DNA from: Pedobacter sp.
GTDB lineage: Bacteria > Bacteroidota > Bacteroidia > Sphingobacteriales > Sphingobacteriaceae
Direction: 5' to 3'
DNA: 44,349 nucleotides
Assembly (NCBI RefSeq): GCF_031119335.1
Contig: NZ_JAVHXT010000022.1
Coordinates: 1 to 44,349, forward strand
Part shown: positions 1-10,200 of the stretch, in pieces
Numbering within the stretch: the stretch's first letter is position 1
How the letters are laid out: the number at the start of each line of letters is the position of its first letter
Notes under the pieces: generated by a model
What the model was told of the DNA's origin: nothing
What the model saw: the letters and a program-made list of their open reading frames with translations, nothing else
Database searches by the model: none
Made by a program: the position numbers and the translations under genes

Positions 1-95
1 CAGCAGCTAAAGGTGAAGGTGCAGCAGTTAAGAAAAAAGAGGATACGCACAAAATGGCTGAGGCTAACAAAGCGTTCTCGCACTTCAGATTCTAA
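1..95 (+). CDS. rpsG: 30S ribosomal protein S7, C-terminal end (partial)
   Basis: Only the last 31 residues lie in the window; the gene begins to the left. The open frame (codons from position 3) ends with EDTHKMAEANKAFSHFRF and a TAA stop, which I recognise as the C-terminus of Bacteroidota S7. S7 nucleates assembly of the small-subunit head and lies near the decoding centre. Its position just before fusA is the normal str-operon order (rpsL-rpsG-fusA). The gap to fusA is 97 bases and contains an inverted repeat. Confidence 0.9.
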   Translation, partial: AAKGEGAAVKKKEDTHKMAEANKAFSHFRF

Positions 96-105
96 AAAGA
101 AAATT

Positions 106-178
106 TGATTACACCGATTAAAAGATTGCACTGATTGAATATTGATGATATCTGTGAAATCCTAAATCTGTGTAATCA
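106..178. repeat. Intergenic inverted repeat between rpsG and fusA
   Basis: TGATTACAC at 106-114 is matched by its exact reverse complement GTGTAATCA at 170-178, with a further short complementary stretch just inside each arm (CGAT/ATCT-like). The interior carries other variants of the same words (GATTGCACTGATTGAA, TCTGTGAAATCC). From memory, repeats of this look are common between genes in Bacteroidota. It could fold in the rpsG-fusA transcript, but it has no following T-run, so it is not an obvious terminator. Confidence 0.6.
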
Positions 179-192
179 TATATCAAAACAAG

Positions 193-2319
193 ATGGCAAG
201 AGATTTAAAATTTACAAGAAATATTGGTATCGCTGCTCACATCGATGCTGGTAAAACAACTACTACCGAGCGTATTCTTTACTATGCTGGTGTTAACCAC
301 AAAATTGGCGAGGTACACGAAGGTGCTTCTACAATGGACTGGATGGAGCAAGAAGCTGAGCGTGGTATTACCATTACTTCTGCTGCAACAACAGTTTTCT
401 GGGAATATCGTAAGAATAAATACCAAGTAAACGTAATTGATACTCCTGGACACGTGGATTTCACGGTTGAGGTAAACCGTTCGTTACGTGTATTAGATGG
501 TTTAGTATTCTTATTTTCAGCAGTTGATGGTGTTGAGCCTCAATCTGAAACTAACTGGAGACTAGCTGATAACTATAAAGTGCCTCGCATTGGTTTCGTT
601 AACAAAATGGACCGTTCTGGAGCTGATTTCTTAAAAGTTGTTAAGCAAGTTAAAGAAATGCTAGGTTCTGATGCTGTTGCTTTGCAATTGCCTATCGGTG
701 CTGAAGATTCTTTCCAAGGTGTGGTAGATTTAATTAACAACCGTGGTATTGTTTGGAACGAGCACGATAAAGGTATGACCTTTACTGAAGTGCCAATTCC
801 TGATGATATGGTTGACGAAGTTGCTGAGTACCGTGAGAAATTATTGGAAGCAGTAGCTGGTTATGATGAGTCGTTAATGGAGAAATTCTTCGACGATCCT
901 AACTCGTTAACTGAACGTGAGATTTTAGATGCTTTACGTAAAGCAGTATTAGATAATGCTATTGTTCCTATGGTTTGTGGTTCATCTTTCAAAAACAAAG
1001 GTGTACAAACTATGTTGGATTTAGTAATGGAGTTATTGCCTTCACCACTTGATCAAGAGGCTGTAAAAGGTACTAACCCAGATACAGGCGAGGAGATTTC
1101 TCGTAAACCAGATGTTAAAGAACCATTTGCAGCATTAGGTTTCAAAATTGCAACTGACCCATTTGTAGGTCGTTTGTGCTTTATCCGTGCTTATTCTGGT
1201 AAATTAGATGCTGGTTCTTACGTGTTGAACACTCGTTCTGGTAACAAAGAGCGTATTTCTCGTATTTTCCAAATGCACGCTAATAAACAAAATCCTATTC
1301 CTTTTATCGAGGCTGGTGATATTGGTGCGGTAGTTGGTTTTAAAGACATCAAAACTGGTGATACTTTGTGCGATGAGAAAAACCCAATCGTTTTAGAAAC
1401 TATGGTTTTCCCAGAGCCGGTTATCGGTTTAGCTATTGAGCCTAAAACTCAAGCTGACGTTGATAAATTAGGTATCGGTTTAGGTAAGTTAGCTGAGGAG
1501 GATCCTACGTTCGTAGTAAAATCTGATCAAGAGACTGGTCAAACGGTTATCTCTGGTATGGGCGAGCTTCACTTAGAGATCTTAATTGATCGTTTAAAAC
1601 GTGAGTTTAAAGTAGAAGTTAACCAAGGAGCGCCACAAGTAGCTTACAAAGAGTCTATCCGTGGTACTGCAGAACACCGTGAGGTTTACAAAAAACAATC
1701 AGGTGGTCGTGGTAAATTTGCTGATATCAAAGTTGTAATCTCTCCAATTGATGAAGATTTCGATACAAGTAAATCAGCTTTACAATTCGTTAACGAAATT
1801 GTTGGTGGTGCAATTCCAAGAGAATACATCCCTTCAGTTCAAAAAGGTTTTGAAGTTTCATTAGCGAACGGTGTTTTAGCGGGTTACCCACTATCAGGAA
1901 TGAAAGTTCGTTTAATTGATGGTTCGTTCCACGCAGTCGATTCAGATGCTTTATCATTTGAGTTAGCAGCTAAGATGGCTTACCGTGAAGCTTTACCAAA
2001 ATGTCGTCCTGTATTAATGGAGCCTATCATGAAGGTAGAAGTTTTAACTCCAGAAGCTAACATGGGTGATGTAATGGGTGACTTGAACCGTCGTCGTGGT
2101 CAAATGCAAGGTTTAGATTCACGTAATGGTGCACAAGTAATCAAAGCATTGGTTCCACTTTCGGAAATGTTTGGTTATGTAACTCAATTACGTACCATCA
2201 CTTCAGGTCGTGCAACTTCTACAATGGAGTTTGATCACTATGCTGAAGCACCTCGTAACGTACAAGACGAAGTTGTTGCTAAGTCTAAAGGTAGAGTTAA
2301 AGGTAGTATTGAAGACTAA
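193..2319 (+). CDS. fusA: Elongation factor G
   Basis: Translational GTPase that moves tRNA and mRNA through the ribosome and helps recycle ribosomes. All GTP-binding motifs are visible: AHIDAGKT at residues 15-22 (P-loop), RGITI at 57-61 (switch I), DTPGH at 83-87 (switch II) and NKMD at 137-140 (guanine specificity). The C-terminal part has the typical GDVMGDLNRRRGQMQG segment of domain V. The length of 708 residues is normal. The start is the ATG followed by ARDLKFTRNIGI, the conserved family N-terminus. Codon use is strongly biased (CGT arginine, GGT glycine), as expected of a highly expressed gene and unlike the surface-protein genes downstream. It lies between rpsG and rpsJ as usual. 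The 128-base gap to rpsJ contains a perfect 14-bp inverted repeat. Confidence 0.98.
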   Translation: MARDLKFTRNIGIAAHIDAGKTTTTERILYYAGVNHKIGEVHEGASTMDWMEQEAERGITITSAATTVFWEYRKNKYQVNVIDTPGHVDFTVEVNRSLRVLDGLVFLFSAVDGVEPQSETNWRLADNYKVPRIGFVNKMDRSGADFLKVVKQVKEMLGSDAVALQLPIGAEDSFQGVVDLINNRGIVWNEHDKGMTFTEVPIPDDMVDEVAEYREKLLEAVAGYDESLMEKFFDDPNSLTEREILDALRKAVLDNAIVPMVCGSSFKNKGVQTMLDLVMELLPSPLDQEAVKGTNPDTGEEISRKPDVKEPFAALGFKIATDPFVGRLCFIRAYSGKLDAGSYVLNTRSGNKERISRIFQMHANKQNPIPFIEAGDIGAVVGFKDIKTGDTLCDEKNPIVLETMVFPEPVIGLAIEPKTQADVDKLGIGLGKLAEEDPTFVVKSDQETGQTVISGMGELHLEILIDRLKREFKVEVNQGAPQVAYKESIRGTAEHREVYKKQSGGRGKFADIKVVISPIDEDFDTSKSALQFVNEIVGGAIPREYIPSVQKGFEVSLANGVLAGYPLSGMKVRLIDGSFHAVDSDALSFELAAKMAYREALPKCRPVLMEPIMKVEVLTPEANMGDVMGDLNRRRGQMQGLDSRNGAQVIKALVPLSEMFGYVTQLRTITSGRATSTMEFDHYAEAPRNVQDEVVAKSKGRVKGSIED

Positions 2320-2333
2320 ATCGTATTGAGATA

Positions 2334-2375
2334 TGCGTATTGAGTATAGAGACTTTTCCCAATACTCAATACGCA
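2334..2375. repeat. Perfect 14-bp inverted repeat between fusA and rpsJ
   Basis: TGCGTATTGAGTAT at 2334-2347 pairs perfectly with ATACTCAATACGCA at 2362-2375 across a 14-base loop. A partial direct copy (CGTATTGAGATA) starts just upstream at 2322. There is no T-run after the second arm, so it does not look like an intrinsic terminator. It is probably an extragenic palindromic repeat, or an RNA processing or stability element in the fusA-rpsJ message. Confidence 0.65.
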
Positions 2376-2447
2376 CTACTCAGTTCCAAAAATAAATCCG
2401 CCGTTAGTTATTAATAGCTCTAACTATCGGTTTAATTAAATAACAAG

Positions 2448-2753
2448 ATGAGCCAAAGAATTAGAATTAAATTAAAATCTTACGATTACAACTTGGTAGA
2501 TAAATCTGCTGAGAAAATCGTAAAAACTGTAAAGCCTACAGGCGCAGTAGTTAGCGGACCAATTCCGTTGCCAACAGAGAAAAAAATCTTCACTGTATTG
2601 CGTTCACCGCACGTAAACAAAAAAGCTCGTGAGCAGTTTCAATTGTGTGCTTATAAACGTCTTTTAGATATTTATAGCTCAAACTCAAAAACAGTTGATG
2701 CTTTAATGAAGCTTGAATTGCCAAGTGGTGTTGAAGTAGAAATCAAAGTTTAA
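2448..2753 (+). CDS. rpsJ: 30S ribosomal protein S10
   Basis: Small-subunit head protein, also known as the antitermination factor NusE. The 101-residue length is typical. Recognisable family segments are RIRIKLKSYDYNLVDKSA near the N-terminus, GPIPLPTEKKIFTVLRSPHV in the centre (its loop contacts 16S rRNA), and KKAREQFQLCAYKRLLDIY. The ATG start gives MSQRIRIKLKSYD, the standard Bacteroidota start. The oddity is context: rplC should follow directly, but a strong terminator lies 19 bases after the stop and rplC is about 41 kb away. Confidence 0.98.
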   Translation: MSQRIRIKLKSYDYNLVDKSAEKIVKTVKPTGAVVSGPIPLPTEKKIFTVLRSPHVNKKAREQFQLCAYKRLLDIYSSNSKTVDALMKLELPSGVEVEIKV

Positions 2754-2772
2754 TGATTTTAATACAACATTA

Positions 2773-2809
2773 AAAAAGCCCCGATTGAATTTTTCAATCG
2801 GGGCTTTTT
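2773..2809. terminator. Strong intrinsic terminator after rpsJ
   Basis: A 17-bp perfect stem (AAAAAGCCCCGATTGAA at 2773-2789, TTCAATCGGGGCTTTTT at 2793-2809) closes a 3-base loop and ends in T5. The A-run on the other side makes it potentially bidirectional. It begins 19 bases after the rpsJ stop and would end the rpsG-fusA-rpsJ transcript here. Confidence 0.93.
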
Positions 2810-2879
2810 GGTTACATTTTAATTGTTTTATGTGTAAAATTATCTACGCATAAATTTTTCTCATTTGTAAAACGTTTTG

Positions 2880-2911
2880 TTGTGGTGTTATTTTGAGGGT
2901 TGTTATTTTTG
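2880..2911 (+). promoter_or_regulatory. Bacteroidota-type promoter for the 2952 operon
   Basis: A TTG at 2880-2882 and TATTTTTG at 2904-2911 (fits the -7 consensus TAnnTTTG) are 21 bases apart, giving a transcript start about 30-35 bases ahead of the ATG at 2952. It follows the rpsJ terminator, so the downstream genes are transcribed independently. Confidence 0.55.
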
Positions 2912-2951
2912 GCGCTTTTTTAGATGTGTTTAGCAACATCTATCTAACCAA

Positions 2952-4703
2952 ATGAAAAAAAGATATTTAATAGTAGCTGTGTTTCTTTGCATGGTTATTT
3001 ACCTTAACGCAGGCGCCCAACAAGGCTTCGGAACTAATCAGCCTGCACCATCGTCGGTAATAGACATGAGCTCAAATAATAAAGGGGTCTTGCTGCCCAG
3101 AGTAGCTTTAACTAGTACCAATGATTTGCTAACCATCCCATCGCCAGCAAACTCATTAATGGTTTTTAACACTGCAACTGCGGGATTATCACCAACTAAT
3201 GTTTACCCAGGTTATTATTACTGGAATACTGCGTTAAACAACTGGATTAGGCTTGTTGATACCAAGAATAACTATTATAATGGCTTGTCAGTAGATGGCT
3301 TGAACAACGTGGGGTTGGGTGGTTCGTTAAATCATAACTCGTTTATTTTTTATAATGATAAATCTTTAACTTTTTGGGATGGCGTTGAAGGTAATCCTTT
3401 TGCTAGTTCTCACTCTACTGTATTAGATAAAAGCGGTTTAAAGTTGAGGTATAACGACGGAGGAGGCGTACCCCATCCTTCTGTTAGAGATTACTATTTA
3501 AGCATAGAAAACACAAGGACAGGACATGACACCAACACACAATTGGGAACTCCTTTTGACGGCGTTACAACCGGCATTAAAAGTATATTCAGTATTGGTA
3601 ATGCAAATAACGAGCAATATATTGGCGGTCAGTTTGGCTCTAATGTAGATAATCCAACGGGTGTAAATACAGTACAAATTGGTGTAATTGGCAAAGTTGG
3701 TTACAATATTAACCACACGCAAGCTAATCAGGTAATAGGTGGATATTTTCAGTCAAATAATACCTCTACAGCTGGATTAAGTAACTACGCACTTTATACC
3801 AAAGCAACGGGTGTTAATCCTTATGCTTTATATGCAGATGGCGGTGCTGTGCTAATTAAAGATTTAGATACTACTTCAGCTCCGGTTTTAACGGGCGTTA
3901 GACCTATTTATGCCGATGCCAACGGTAAGCTGGTTATCGGTTCTGCTGGAGCAGGCACATCAAATTGGGGTTTGCAGGGCAATGCGCCAAGCGCTGGAGA
4001 TTTTTTTGGTACAACGGCTAATTTTAGCGTACCTGTTAAGATCAACAACAATCTACAATATACTATAAATGAAGGAGGGATAGATTTTAATCCAGCGGCT
4101 GCAAGTTTTGATGCTGTTAAACCTTGGTATCAGCTCAGAATGTTTGATACAGCTAGCAGCAATGAAAATGGCGTGTATATGTACAAAGATGGTTCTTCGC
4201 AATTGTCGTCTTATGAAGCAGCAACGGGAACCATCAATAATTTCTTTACCACTATACCTGGTACAACGCTAGGGTTTTCAAGTGGCGCTTATATTCAGGC
4301 CTCTAATGGTACAACTACACAAGCAAGTTTAATTGCTACCCAATTTGATAAAATTACAGTATCTAACAATGTTCCAGTAGCATTTAAGGGAATAGAATAT
4401 GGAGCAGATTACAGTGCAAATTATAGTCCGCTGAGTTTAATCACTAAACAAGACTTAACTACAGCTATTGCGGCTTTACCTACAAATATTAAAGGCAGGG
4501 TTGCTTGTGCAGGTACAGCAAACCAAACTATTGCAAATGCAAATGTTACACCTACTGCCGTAATTATGATAACCTACGAAGATGCTGCTGGTAGCGTAAT
4601 TTCTGTTGGCTTAGGAGCCCGAGTAAATGGAACTTCATTTGTTGTAAATTTTGCCGCTTTGCCGCCAACTACAGCCTTTATTAACTATACTATCATTCCA
4701 TAA
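2952..4703 (+). CDS. Secreted tail-fibre-like / surface protein, function unknown
   Basis: 583 residues. It starts with a signal peptide (MKKRYLIVAVFLCMVIYLNAGA, cut before QQ). Mature residues 25-105 contain FGTNQPAPSSVIDMSSNNKGVLLPRVALT and a PGYYYWN segment, a motif set I know from many uncharacterised Bacteroidota surface proteins related to phage-tail-fibre or collar modules. The centre is rich in Gly, Asn, Ser and Thr and looks like beta-structure. About residues 320-345 (IYADANGKLVIGSAG) resemble the short linker that often precedes chaperone-type fibre ends. No enzyme motif or T9SS sorting domain is visible. The next gene starts 7 bases after the stop, so the two are co-transcribed. 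A role as an extracellular fibre or matrix component is inference. Confidence 0.75.
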   Translation: MKKRYLIVAVFLCMVIYLNAGAQQGFGTNQPAPSSVIDMSSNNKGVLLPRVALTSTNDLLTIPSPANSLMVFNTATAGLSPTNVYPGYYYWNTALNNWIRLVDTKNNYYNGLSVDGLNNVGLGGSLNHNSFIFYNDKSLTFWDGVEGNPFASSHSTVLDKSGLKLRYNDGGGVPHPSVRDYYLSIENTRTGHDTNTQLGTPFDGVTTGIKSIFSIGNANNEQYIGGQFGSNVDNPTGVNTVQIGVIGKVGYNINHTQANQVIGGYFQSNNTSTAGLSNYALYTKATGVNPYALYADGGAVLIKDLDTTSAPVLTGVRPIYADANGKLVIGSAGAGTSNWGLQGNAPSAGDFFGTTANFSVPVKINNNLQYTINEGGIDFNPAAASFDAVKPWYQLRMFDTASSNENGVYMYKDGSSQLSSYEAATGTINNFFTTIPGTTLGFSSGAYIQASNGTTTQASLIATQFDKITVSNNVPVAFKGIEYGADYSANYSPLSLITKQDLTTAIAALPTNIKGRVACAGTANQTIANANVTPTAVIMITYEDAAGSVISVGLGARVNGTSFVVNFAALPPTTAFINYTIIP

Positions 4704-4710
4704 TCTTACT

Positions 4711-5322
4711 ATGAAAAATAAATTAACACTTACAGCTGCTATTATTTTAGCAAGTGTAAGCATAGCTTTGGCGCAATCTCAAAATGTTAGAAATTTAAAT
4801 TTTAATAATGATGATCCTTCGGCAACTACTAGGAAATCTATTATTTTAAAAGCTCCTGCAGCTACAACGCTAACTGCAGACCAAACTTGGATATTGCCTG
4901 GAACATTGCCAGCGGCAAACCAAACGCTAACGGTATCATCTGTTTCTGGTTCTACTGCAACATTGGGTTGGGCTAACAATTCAAATTCTTTTCCCGCTGT
5001 GTTCGTTACAGCTAGTCATGTGGTAACTGCTTCAGATTATTACATCATTGTGAAACCTACTACTAATGCTACCGTAGACATTACTCTTCCTTTGGCTAGT
5101 GCTAATACAGGTAGGGTAATTTCTATCAGTAATTTTGCAAACCCCACACCTACTACGGTTAATATCAAGTCAGTTTCTTTTCCACAATTAAAAATTGGAT
5201 ATGGAACGGCGCAGTCTTCGGTAGTACTAACAGCCAACAACTCTACAACTAGCATTGCGTCAGGAGCTGGAAAATCAACTTGGATCAGTGATGGAAATTT
5301 GTGGTATCAAATAGGCTTGTAA
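4711..5322 (+). CDS. Small secreted beta-rich protein, function unknown
   Basis: 203 residues from the ATG at 4711. The frame is open further upstream to 4651, but that part overlaps the previous gene and would bury the signal peptide MKNKLTLTAAIILASVSIALA (followed by QSQN), so the inner ATG is chosen. The mature part has segments such as TLTADQTWILPGTLPAANQTLTVSS and NTGRVISISNFANPTPTTVNI, which resemble repeats of tail-fibre-like or surface proteins in this phylum. No catalytic motif is seen. It lies 7 bases downstream of the 583-residue surface protein, and the two probably act together. Confidence 0.75.
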   Translation: MKNKLTLTAAIILASVSIALAQSQNVRNLNFNNDDPSATTRKSIILKAPAATTLTADQTWILPGTLPAANQTLTVSSVSGSTATLGWANNSNSFPAVFVTASHVVTASDYYIIVKPTTNATVDITLPLASANTGRVISISNFANPTPTTVNIKSVSFPQLKIGYGTAQSSVVLTANNSTTSIASGAGKSTWISDGNLWYQIGL

Positions 5323-5495
5323 GAAAATATACATAAAATGCACTCAAAATCAGCTTTTTATTTTGTTGAAATTACGGTGACGATTAACCTAATTTATTAA
5401 GCTTTTATAGAAGGTTTAAAAAATAGATACAAACTTCACTCAATGAACCCACGTTTTTACTAGTTTAAAATCTGTGTTTGCTCGATAGAGCTTTT

Positions 5496-5526
5496 TTGAG
5501 TTAAACATTTTTGTTGCTTTGATTTG
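5496..5526 (+). promoter_or_regulatory. Possible promoter for the four-gene surface operon
   Basis: TTG at 5496-5498 and TTGATTTG at 5519-5526 (one mismatch to TAnnTTTG) are 20 bases apart, 38 bases before the ATG at 5565. The 242-base gap after 5322 holds no other feature I can support. Confidence 0.35.
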
Positions 5527-5564
5527 CCAAGCAAGTAATTGCTTTTAATTCAAATGCTAACAAT

Positions 5565-7271
5565 ATGCGCAAACTCCACAAAATACGGTTAGTCTTTGCT
5601 CTCTCTGTTTCAATGGTATGCATTAAAACTAATGCGCAAGATTTATCTAACCTGAAAAATCAAAAGCCTTTTAGCTATTCTGGAGCACTAGAGCTGCGTT
5701 CAATTGGCTATCAGATGAATGGGGCGCCTGATCGTAGGAACCCACTTTCGCTTATTGTTAGCGGTAGTCCTACTTTAAGTTTATATGGATGGGATATTCC
5801 GTTCAGTATTGTTTATGCAGACAGAAAGACTAATTTTCAACAGCCGTTTAATCAATTTGGTTTAAGCCCAAGTTACAAATGGATTACCCTACACGGAGGA
5901 TATAGAAACGTTAGCTTTTCGCCTTTTACTTTAGGCGGGCATACCATGCTAGGTGCCGGGGCTGAACTAAACCCGGGAAAACTTAGGTTGGGTTTTATGT
6001 ATGGTCGCTTAAATAAAGCTACAATAATAGATCAAACCACACAGTCGTTGGCACCGCAGGCTTTTAATAGAAAAGGTTATGCCGTTAAGGTGGGTTATGG
6101 TTCGCAAAAAAGTTTTCTGGATTTTAGTTATCTCAAAGCTAAAGATGACAGTGTAGGTTTTCAACGTGGGCAGCAGAACATGCAATTTAACCCTATTGCA
6201 CCGGCAGGGAACTCCGTTGTTGGCTACAAAGGGCAGGTTACTTTCTTGAAGAATTTCTTAATTGAAAGTGAAGGTGCCATGAGTTTATATACCCGAAACC
6301 TATATACCAATATTCCTGATACTTTAGAAGATCCCATCCTTAAAAAGATAAAGAAATTTGCTACAGTAAATGCAAGCAGCGAGCTATATACGGCATTTAG
6401 TGCGGGTGTTGGCTATCGTGATAAAAAATATGGACTAAAGGTAAACTATAGGCGTGTAGAACCAGAATTTAAATCGATGGGGGCTTATTTTATTACCTCA
6501 GATTTGGAAGCTTGGACAGTGACCCCATCTTTTGTGGCTTGGAAAAACAAAATCAGTTTTAATGGAAGTATAGGTATCCAGAACGATAACCTTCAAAACC
6601 AAAAGGCAGCTATGAATAAGCGCTTTATTGGCGCTGGTAATGCTACTGTACAAGTGAACGACAAGTTTGGTGTAGATGCCAGCTACAGTAATTTTTCTAA
6701 CGACCAAACACCAAATACGGTGCGTTTTGCCGACAGTTTAAGGATTGTGCAAACCACGCAGATGTACAGTTTAATGCCCAGATATATCATTAGTACAGAA
6801 AAATACAGCCACATGATTACGCTATCGGCATCGCTAAGTAATCTCAACGATTTTAACCAGTTTTTCGATAACAATGCCATCAGCAGGAATATGGATACCA
6901 AACAATTAATGGCAAACTATAACATTGGTTTTATTAAACAAGGGATAAATGTGAATACCAGTGTAAATACAACTATGCTCGAAGGAATGGGCATTAACCA
7001 AACTTATACAGGTTTTTCTTTGGGGGGAGATATTACCCTCCTCAAATCGCAGTTAAGATTAGCCACCAACCATTCCATCACCTTTGGTAAACAAGAGTTA
7101 GGGAAAAGCATGATTTATAACAGCTCCCTAAACACAAAATACCAAGTGAGAAAAGGACATATTTTAGATTTTGGCGTGTATCTGCTGAGTAACTCTCCAG
7201 CCGATAATGCAGGCCTGCAACAGAGATATACAGAGTTAAGGGGTGAATTAGCTTATCAATTAAGATTTTAG
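5565..7271 (+). CDS. Outer-membrane beta-barrel protein, first gene of the surface operon
   Basis: 568 residues with an N-terminal signal peptide (MRKLHKIRLVFALSVSMVCIKTNA, then QDLSN). The rest alternates aromatic and small residues in strand-length blocks (LSLYGWDIPFSIVYADRKT; KLRLGFMYGRLNKATI; KSFLDFSYLKAKDDS) and ends in a typical barrel strand finishing with an aromatic residue (LRGELAYQLRF). This indicates an integral outer-membrane beta-barrel. I do not recognise a named family. The stop is 2 bases before the start of the 2185-residue gene, so the two are translationally coupled. It could serve as the membrane anchor or export pore for the giant protein; that role is inference from the gene order. 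Confidence 0.75.
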   Translation: MRKLHKIRLVFALSVSMVCIKTNAQDLSNLKNQKPFSYSGALELRSIGYQMNGAPDRRNPLSLIVSGSPTLSLYGWDIPFSIVYADRKTNFQQPFNQFGLSPSYKWITLHGGYRNVSFSPFTLGGHTMLGAGAELNPGKLRLGFMYGRLNKATIIDQTTQSLAPQAFNRKGYAVKVGYGSQKSFLDFSYLKAKDDSVGFQRGQQNMQFNPIAPAGNSVVGYKGQVTFLKNFLIESEGAMSLYTRNLYTNIPDTLEDPILKKIKKFATVNASSELYTAFSAGVGYRDKKYGLKVNYRRVEPEFKSMGAYFITSDLEAWTVTPSFVAWKNKISFNGSIGIQNDNLQNQKAAMNKRFIGAGNATVQVNDKFGVDASYSNFSNDQTPNTVRFADSLRIVQTTQMYSLMPRYIISTEKYSHMITLSASLSNLNDFNQFFDNNAISRNMDTKQLMANYNIGFIKQGINVNTSVNTTMLEGMGINQTYTGFSLGGDITLLKSQLRLATNHSITFGKQELGKSMIYNSSLNTKYQVRKGHILDFGVYLLSNSPADNAGLQQRYTELRGELAYQLRF

Positions 7272-7273
7272 CC

Positions 7274-10200
7274 ATGAAGAAATTATTACGTTTTTTTGCA
7301 TTTGGTTTGGTGTTGCTGCTGGCAGCTCAGGTACTACAAGCGCAAGTTGGTGTGTCTATCCGGATTTTACCGCCATACCCAAATCGCATCACCGATTACG
7401 AAGCTAGGCCGCAACAAGTGTTGATTACGCTTACTAACCAATCTGCGGGTACACAACAGATACAATTAAGGGCATCTGTAGTTGGCGATAATGGCATTAG
7501 GTTAGAAGTTGGGCAGAATTACAAAAGTCCAACGCCGATAACCTTGGCTCCAGGACAAGTACGTAGCTTAAACGGTGCCGATTTGGTTACTTTGTTCGAC
7601 TATAATAAGCTTACCTATTCGGGTATTACCAAAGATCAGTTTATTCGTGGTAATGGTTTGCCAGAGGGCAGTTATCAGGTTTGTATGCGGGCATTTGATT
7701 ACAATACCAATGCGCCAATTAGTGCCGATGAACCTATAGGCTGTAGTAACAGGTTTAGCATTACCAGTTTAGAGCCGCCACTCATTATAAAACCTTTCGA
7801 AAATGAGGAGTTAAAGCAGGTGGCAGCCAATATATTTACCATTAACTGGACTACGCCGCCGGGAGCACCACCATCTATCAGGTATAAAGTTCGCATTATC
7901 GAAGTTTTGGGTAACAGAAACCCTAACGACGCTTATTTAAGTGCCGTGCCTCCTTACTTTTTTGAAAAGGAGGTAATGGGCAATGTTTATGTCTACAATC
8001 CTTCAGATCCACAACTTACGCCGGGCCGAAAATATGTTTTGGCGGTACAGGCTATTGATCCTAATGGGGGTTTTACCTTTAGGAACAATGGAATTAGTCA
8101 GGTGGTGCCTTTCGGGTTTGGAACTCAAGAGGTGGTAACTACAGATACAAAATCACCAGATGGTAAAGAGAAACAAAAAAAACCAGCAACTACGCATAGC
8201 ATTAAGGGAAAAGCGCTCTGGGCGTTTAGAGCAAGTGAAGATACTTATAAGGGTGCAAATGGAATAAGTTTGGGCGGCGGTCTGTTAGGCTTTCTTGGCG
8301 CACAAAATAATGTGGGTGCGGTAGTTCAAATGCCAGCAGCATTTCCTACAGCTGGACTAGGCACGTTTAGTCTAAATTCGGGTACAACGGTAGGCAATAG
8401 TACTCCAAACAGGGGCACTTCTTCAACGGGACAGGCTAGAACTGAAACAATTGGTGGTTTGGTTTACGCTTCTTTTAACCCTTTAACAGATAACGCCAAT
8501 AATGTTCGCAATGCGATGAGTACCGACCGTACTTTAGTCGCTTCCGTTGGTAACAATGGATATATGGCAAGTGTGGTAGCCCCACCAAATTTAGGCAGTA
8601 CACCACCACTTTCATCTTATATCTCAGTTACTGGGCATCAAAAATTAGATTTCGGAATAGATGTGGCTGTATCTACACCATCTTCAACCAAAAACCCATT
8701 TGCTGGTGCCACAGTGAAAATAATTGGAGTTCCTTTTGATATTCCCGTAGTGTCTAACCCATTTAACAACAGCGTAAATAAGCAGAAGGAACAACAGCAG
8801 CAAGAAGAAAGTTCCAAATTCGGTATTTTTTCACCTAATGTTAAAAATAGCAACCCTACACCATCTAAAGTTAGCCAGCCAGTTTCAGTTAATAATGCAG
8901 CCAATACCGTTAAAGGTGCCAGCCCAAGTTTAAATACTGGCGCTGTTACCAAAGACATACAGCCAACAAGCAATTTGGGTAAAAGTACAACGAGTGGCGC
9001 TAGTATTTTGATTACGAAATCTATAGAACCCAATCTTATTGCTTCGGGTAAAACCGATGCCAATGGAAATTTCGATGTGAATTTCTTAGATCCAGAATAT
9101 GCTGGTGGAAAACAATTTAAAGAGCTTAAAATTGTAGTAAGTAAAGGTAGTTTAGAAGAAACCAAAACAGTTCCCATCAGTGTGCTAAATAATACAGAGA
9201 TTGATTTGGGAGAGATTATCTGCATGGCAAATACCTATCGTTTTACGCCAACTATAGAACTGCCAGACATACACGGTACTGCCAATGATAATAAAAAAGT
9301 GGTAGTAAAAGTCTATAGAGAAGAAGCTGATGCTGTTGCCTATCCGTTTTTAGCACACGATGGAAACTTGGCCGCAGATAAGAAACAGAAACTTGTAATT
9401 AACGGCAAGCAGATGGTGCTGGTAGCCGCAGATAGCACGCAGGTGAAAAGCGCTGCACAATTCAAGCTCAGCAGATTGTTTCATGGCATTAACTATACCG
9501 TGCAAATTAGCACAGGCATTAACGCACAGGGCAAATCGGGAGGTTTAAAAGTTGCTGATGTAGATTTAAACAGCACACAAATAGTTAATGTAAAACCAAC
9601 CTACACCTTGGTTGCTTCGCCTCCGGCAGTTATTGGAACGGTACAACTAAGTTTAAAAACGGGGTTCGCCAGCGTAAAAGGGGCTATTGTTAAAGTAGAA
9701 TTTAATGATGATGACGTGGAACCTCAGGTTGGAATGGTTAACGTTGGAGTTGGTACAGCTACAATGTTAGCTGGGCAACAGTATCAATCTAACTTGGTTA
9801 ATGCTGTGATTGGTGCTAATTCGAATTTACAAAGAGCAGCTTCGTCAAGCCAGCCGAGTAATAACGTCGCAACTGCGCTTTCATCAACTACCGCTCGGTT
9901 CTATGCACCACAAGTAGGTAACTCCGTATTTGGTGGAGGTCAGTCCAACATGCTAACACAGACGGTTGGAAATGTTTTGAATAACAGTTTATCAACACAG
10001 TCTTATTTTGGTGCTTACACCGCCACTACAGATAGCGCAGGTAACTATATCATCAACAATCTTCCTAAGTTAAAAGAGGGCAAATCATTTACGGTTAAAC
10101 TCTTGAGGGTGCCTAACGAATTTAAGTCGCTAAAAGTAGAACCTACCAGCGAAGTGGTTATTAATAGGGTTGGGCCGGGCGAACGTAAGGAAGTTTCTTT

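Noticed and set aside
4651..4710. Upstream start for the small secreted protein
   Set aside because: It overlaps the previous gene and puts 20 residues ahead of a good signal peptide.
8638..9225. Long minus-strand frame (195 codons) and several others inside the giant gene
   Set aside because: They are shadows of the coding strand; the plus-strand protein is continuous with recognisable domains.
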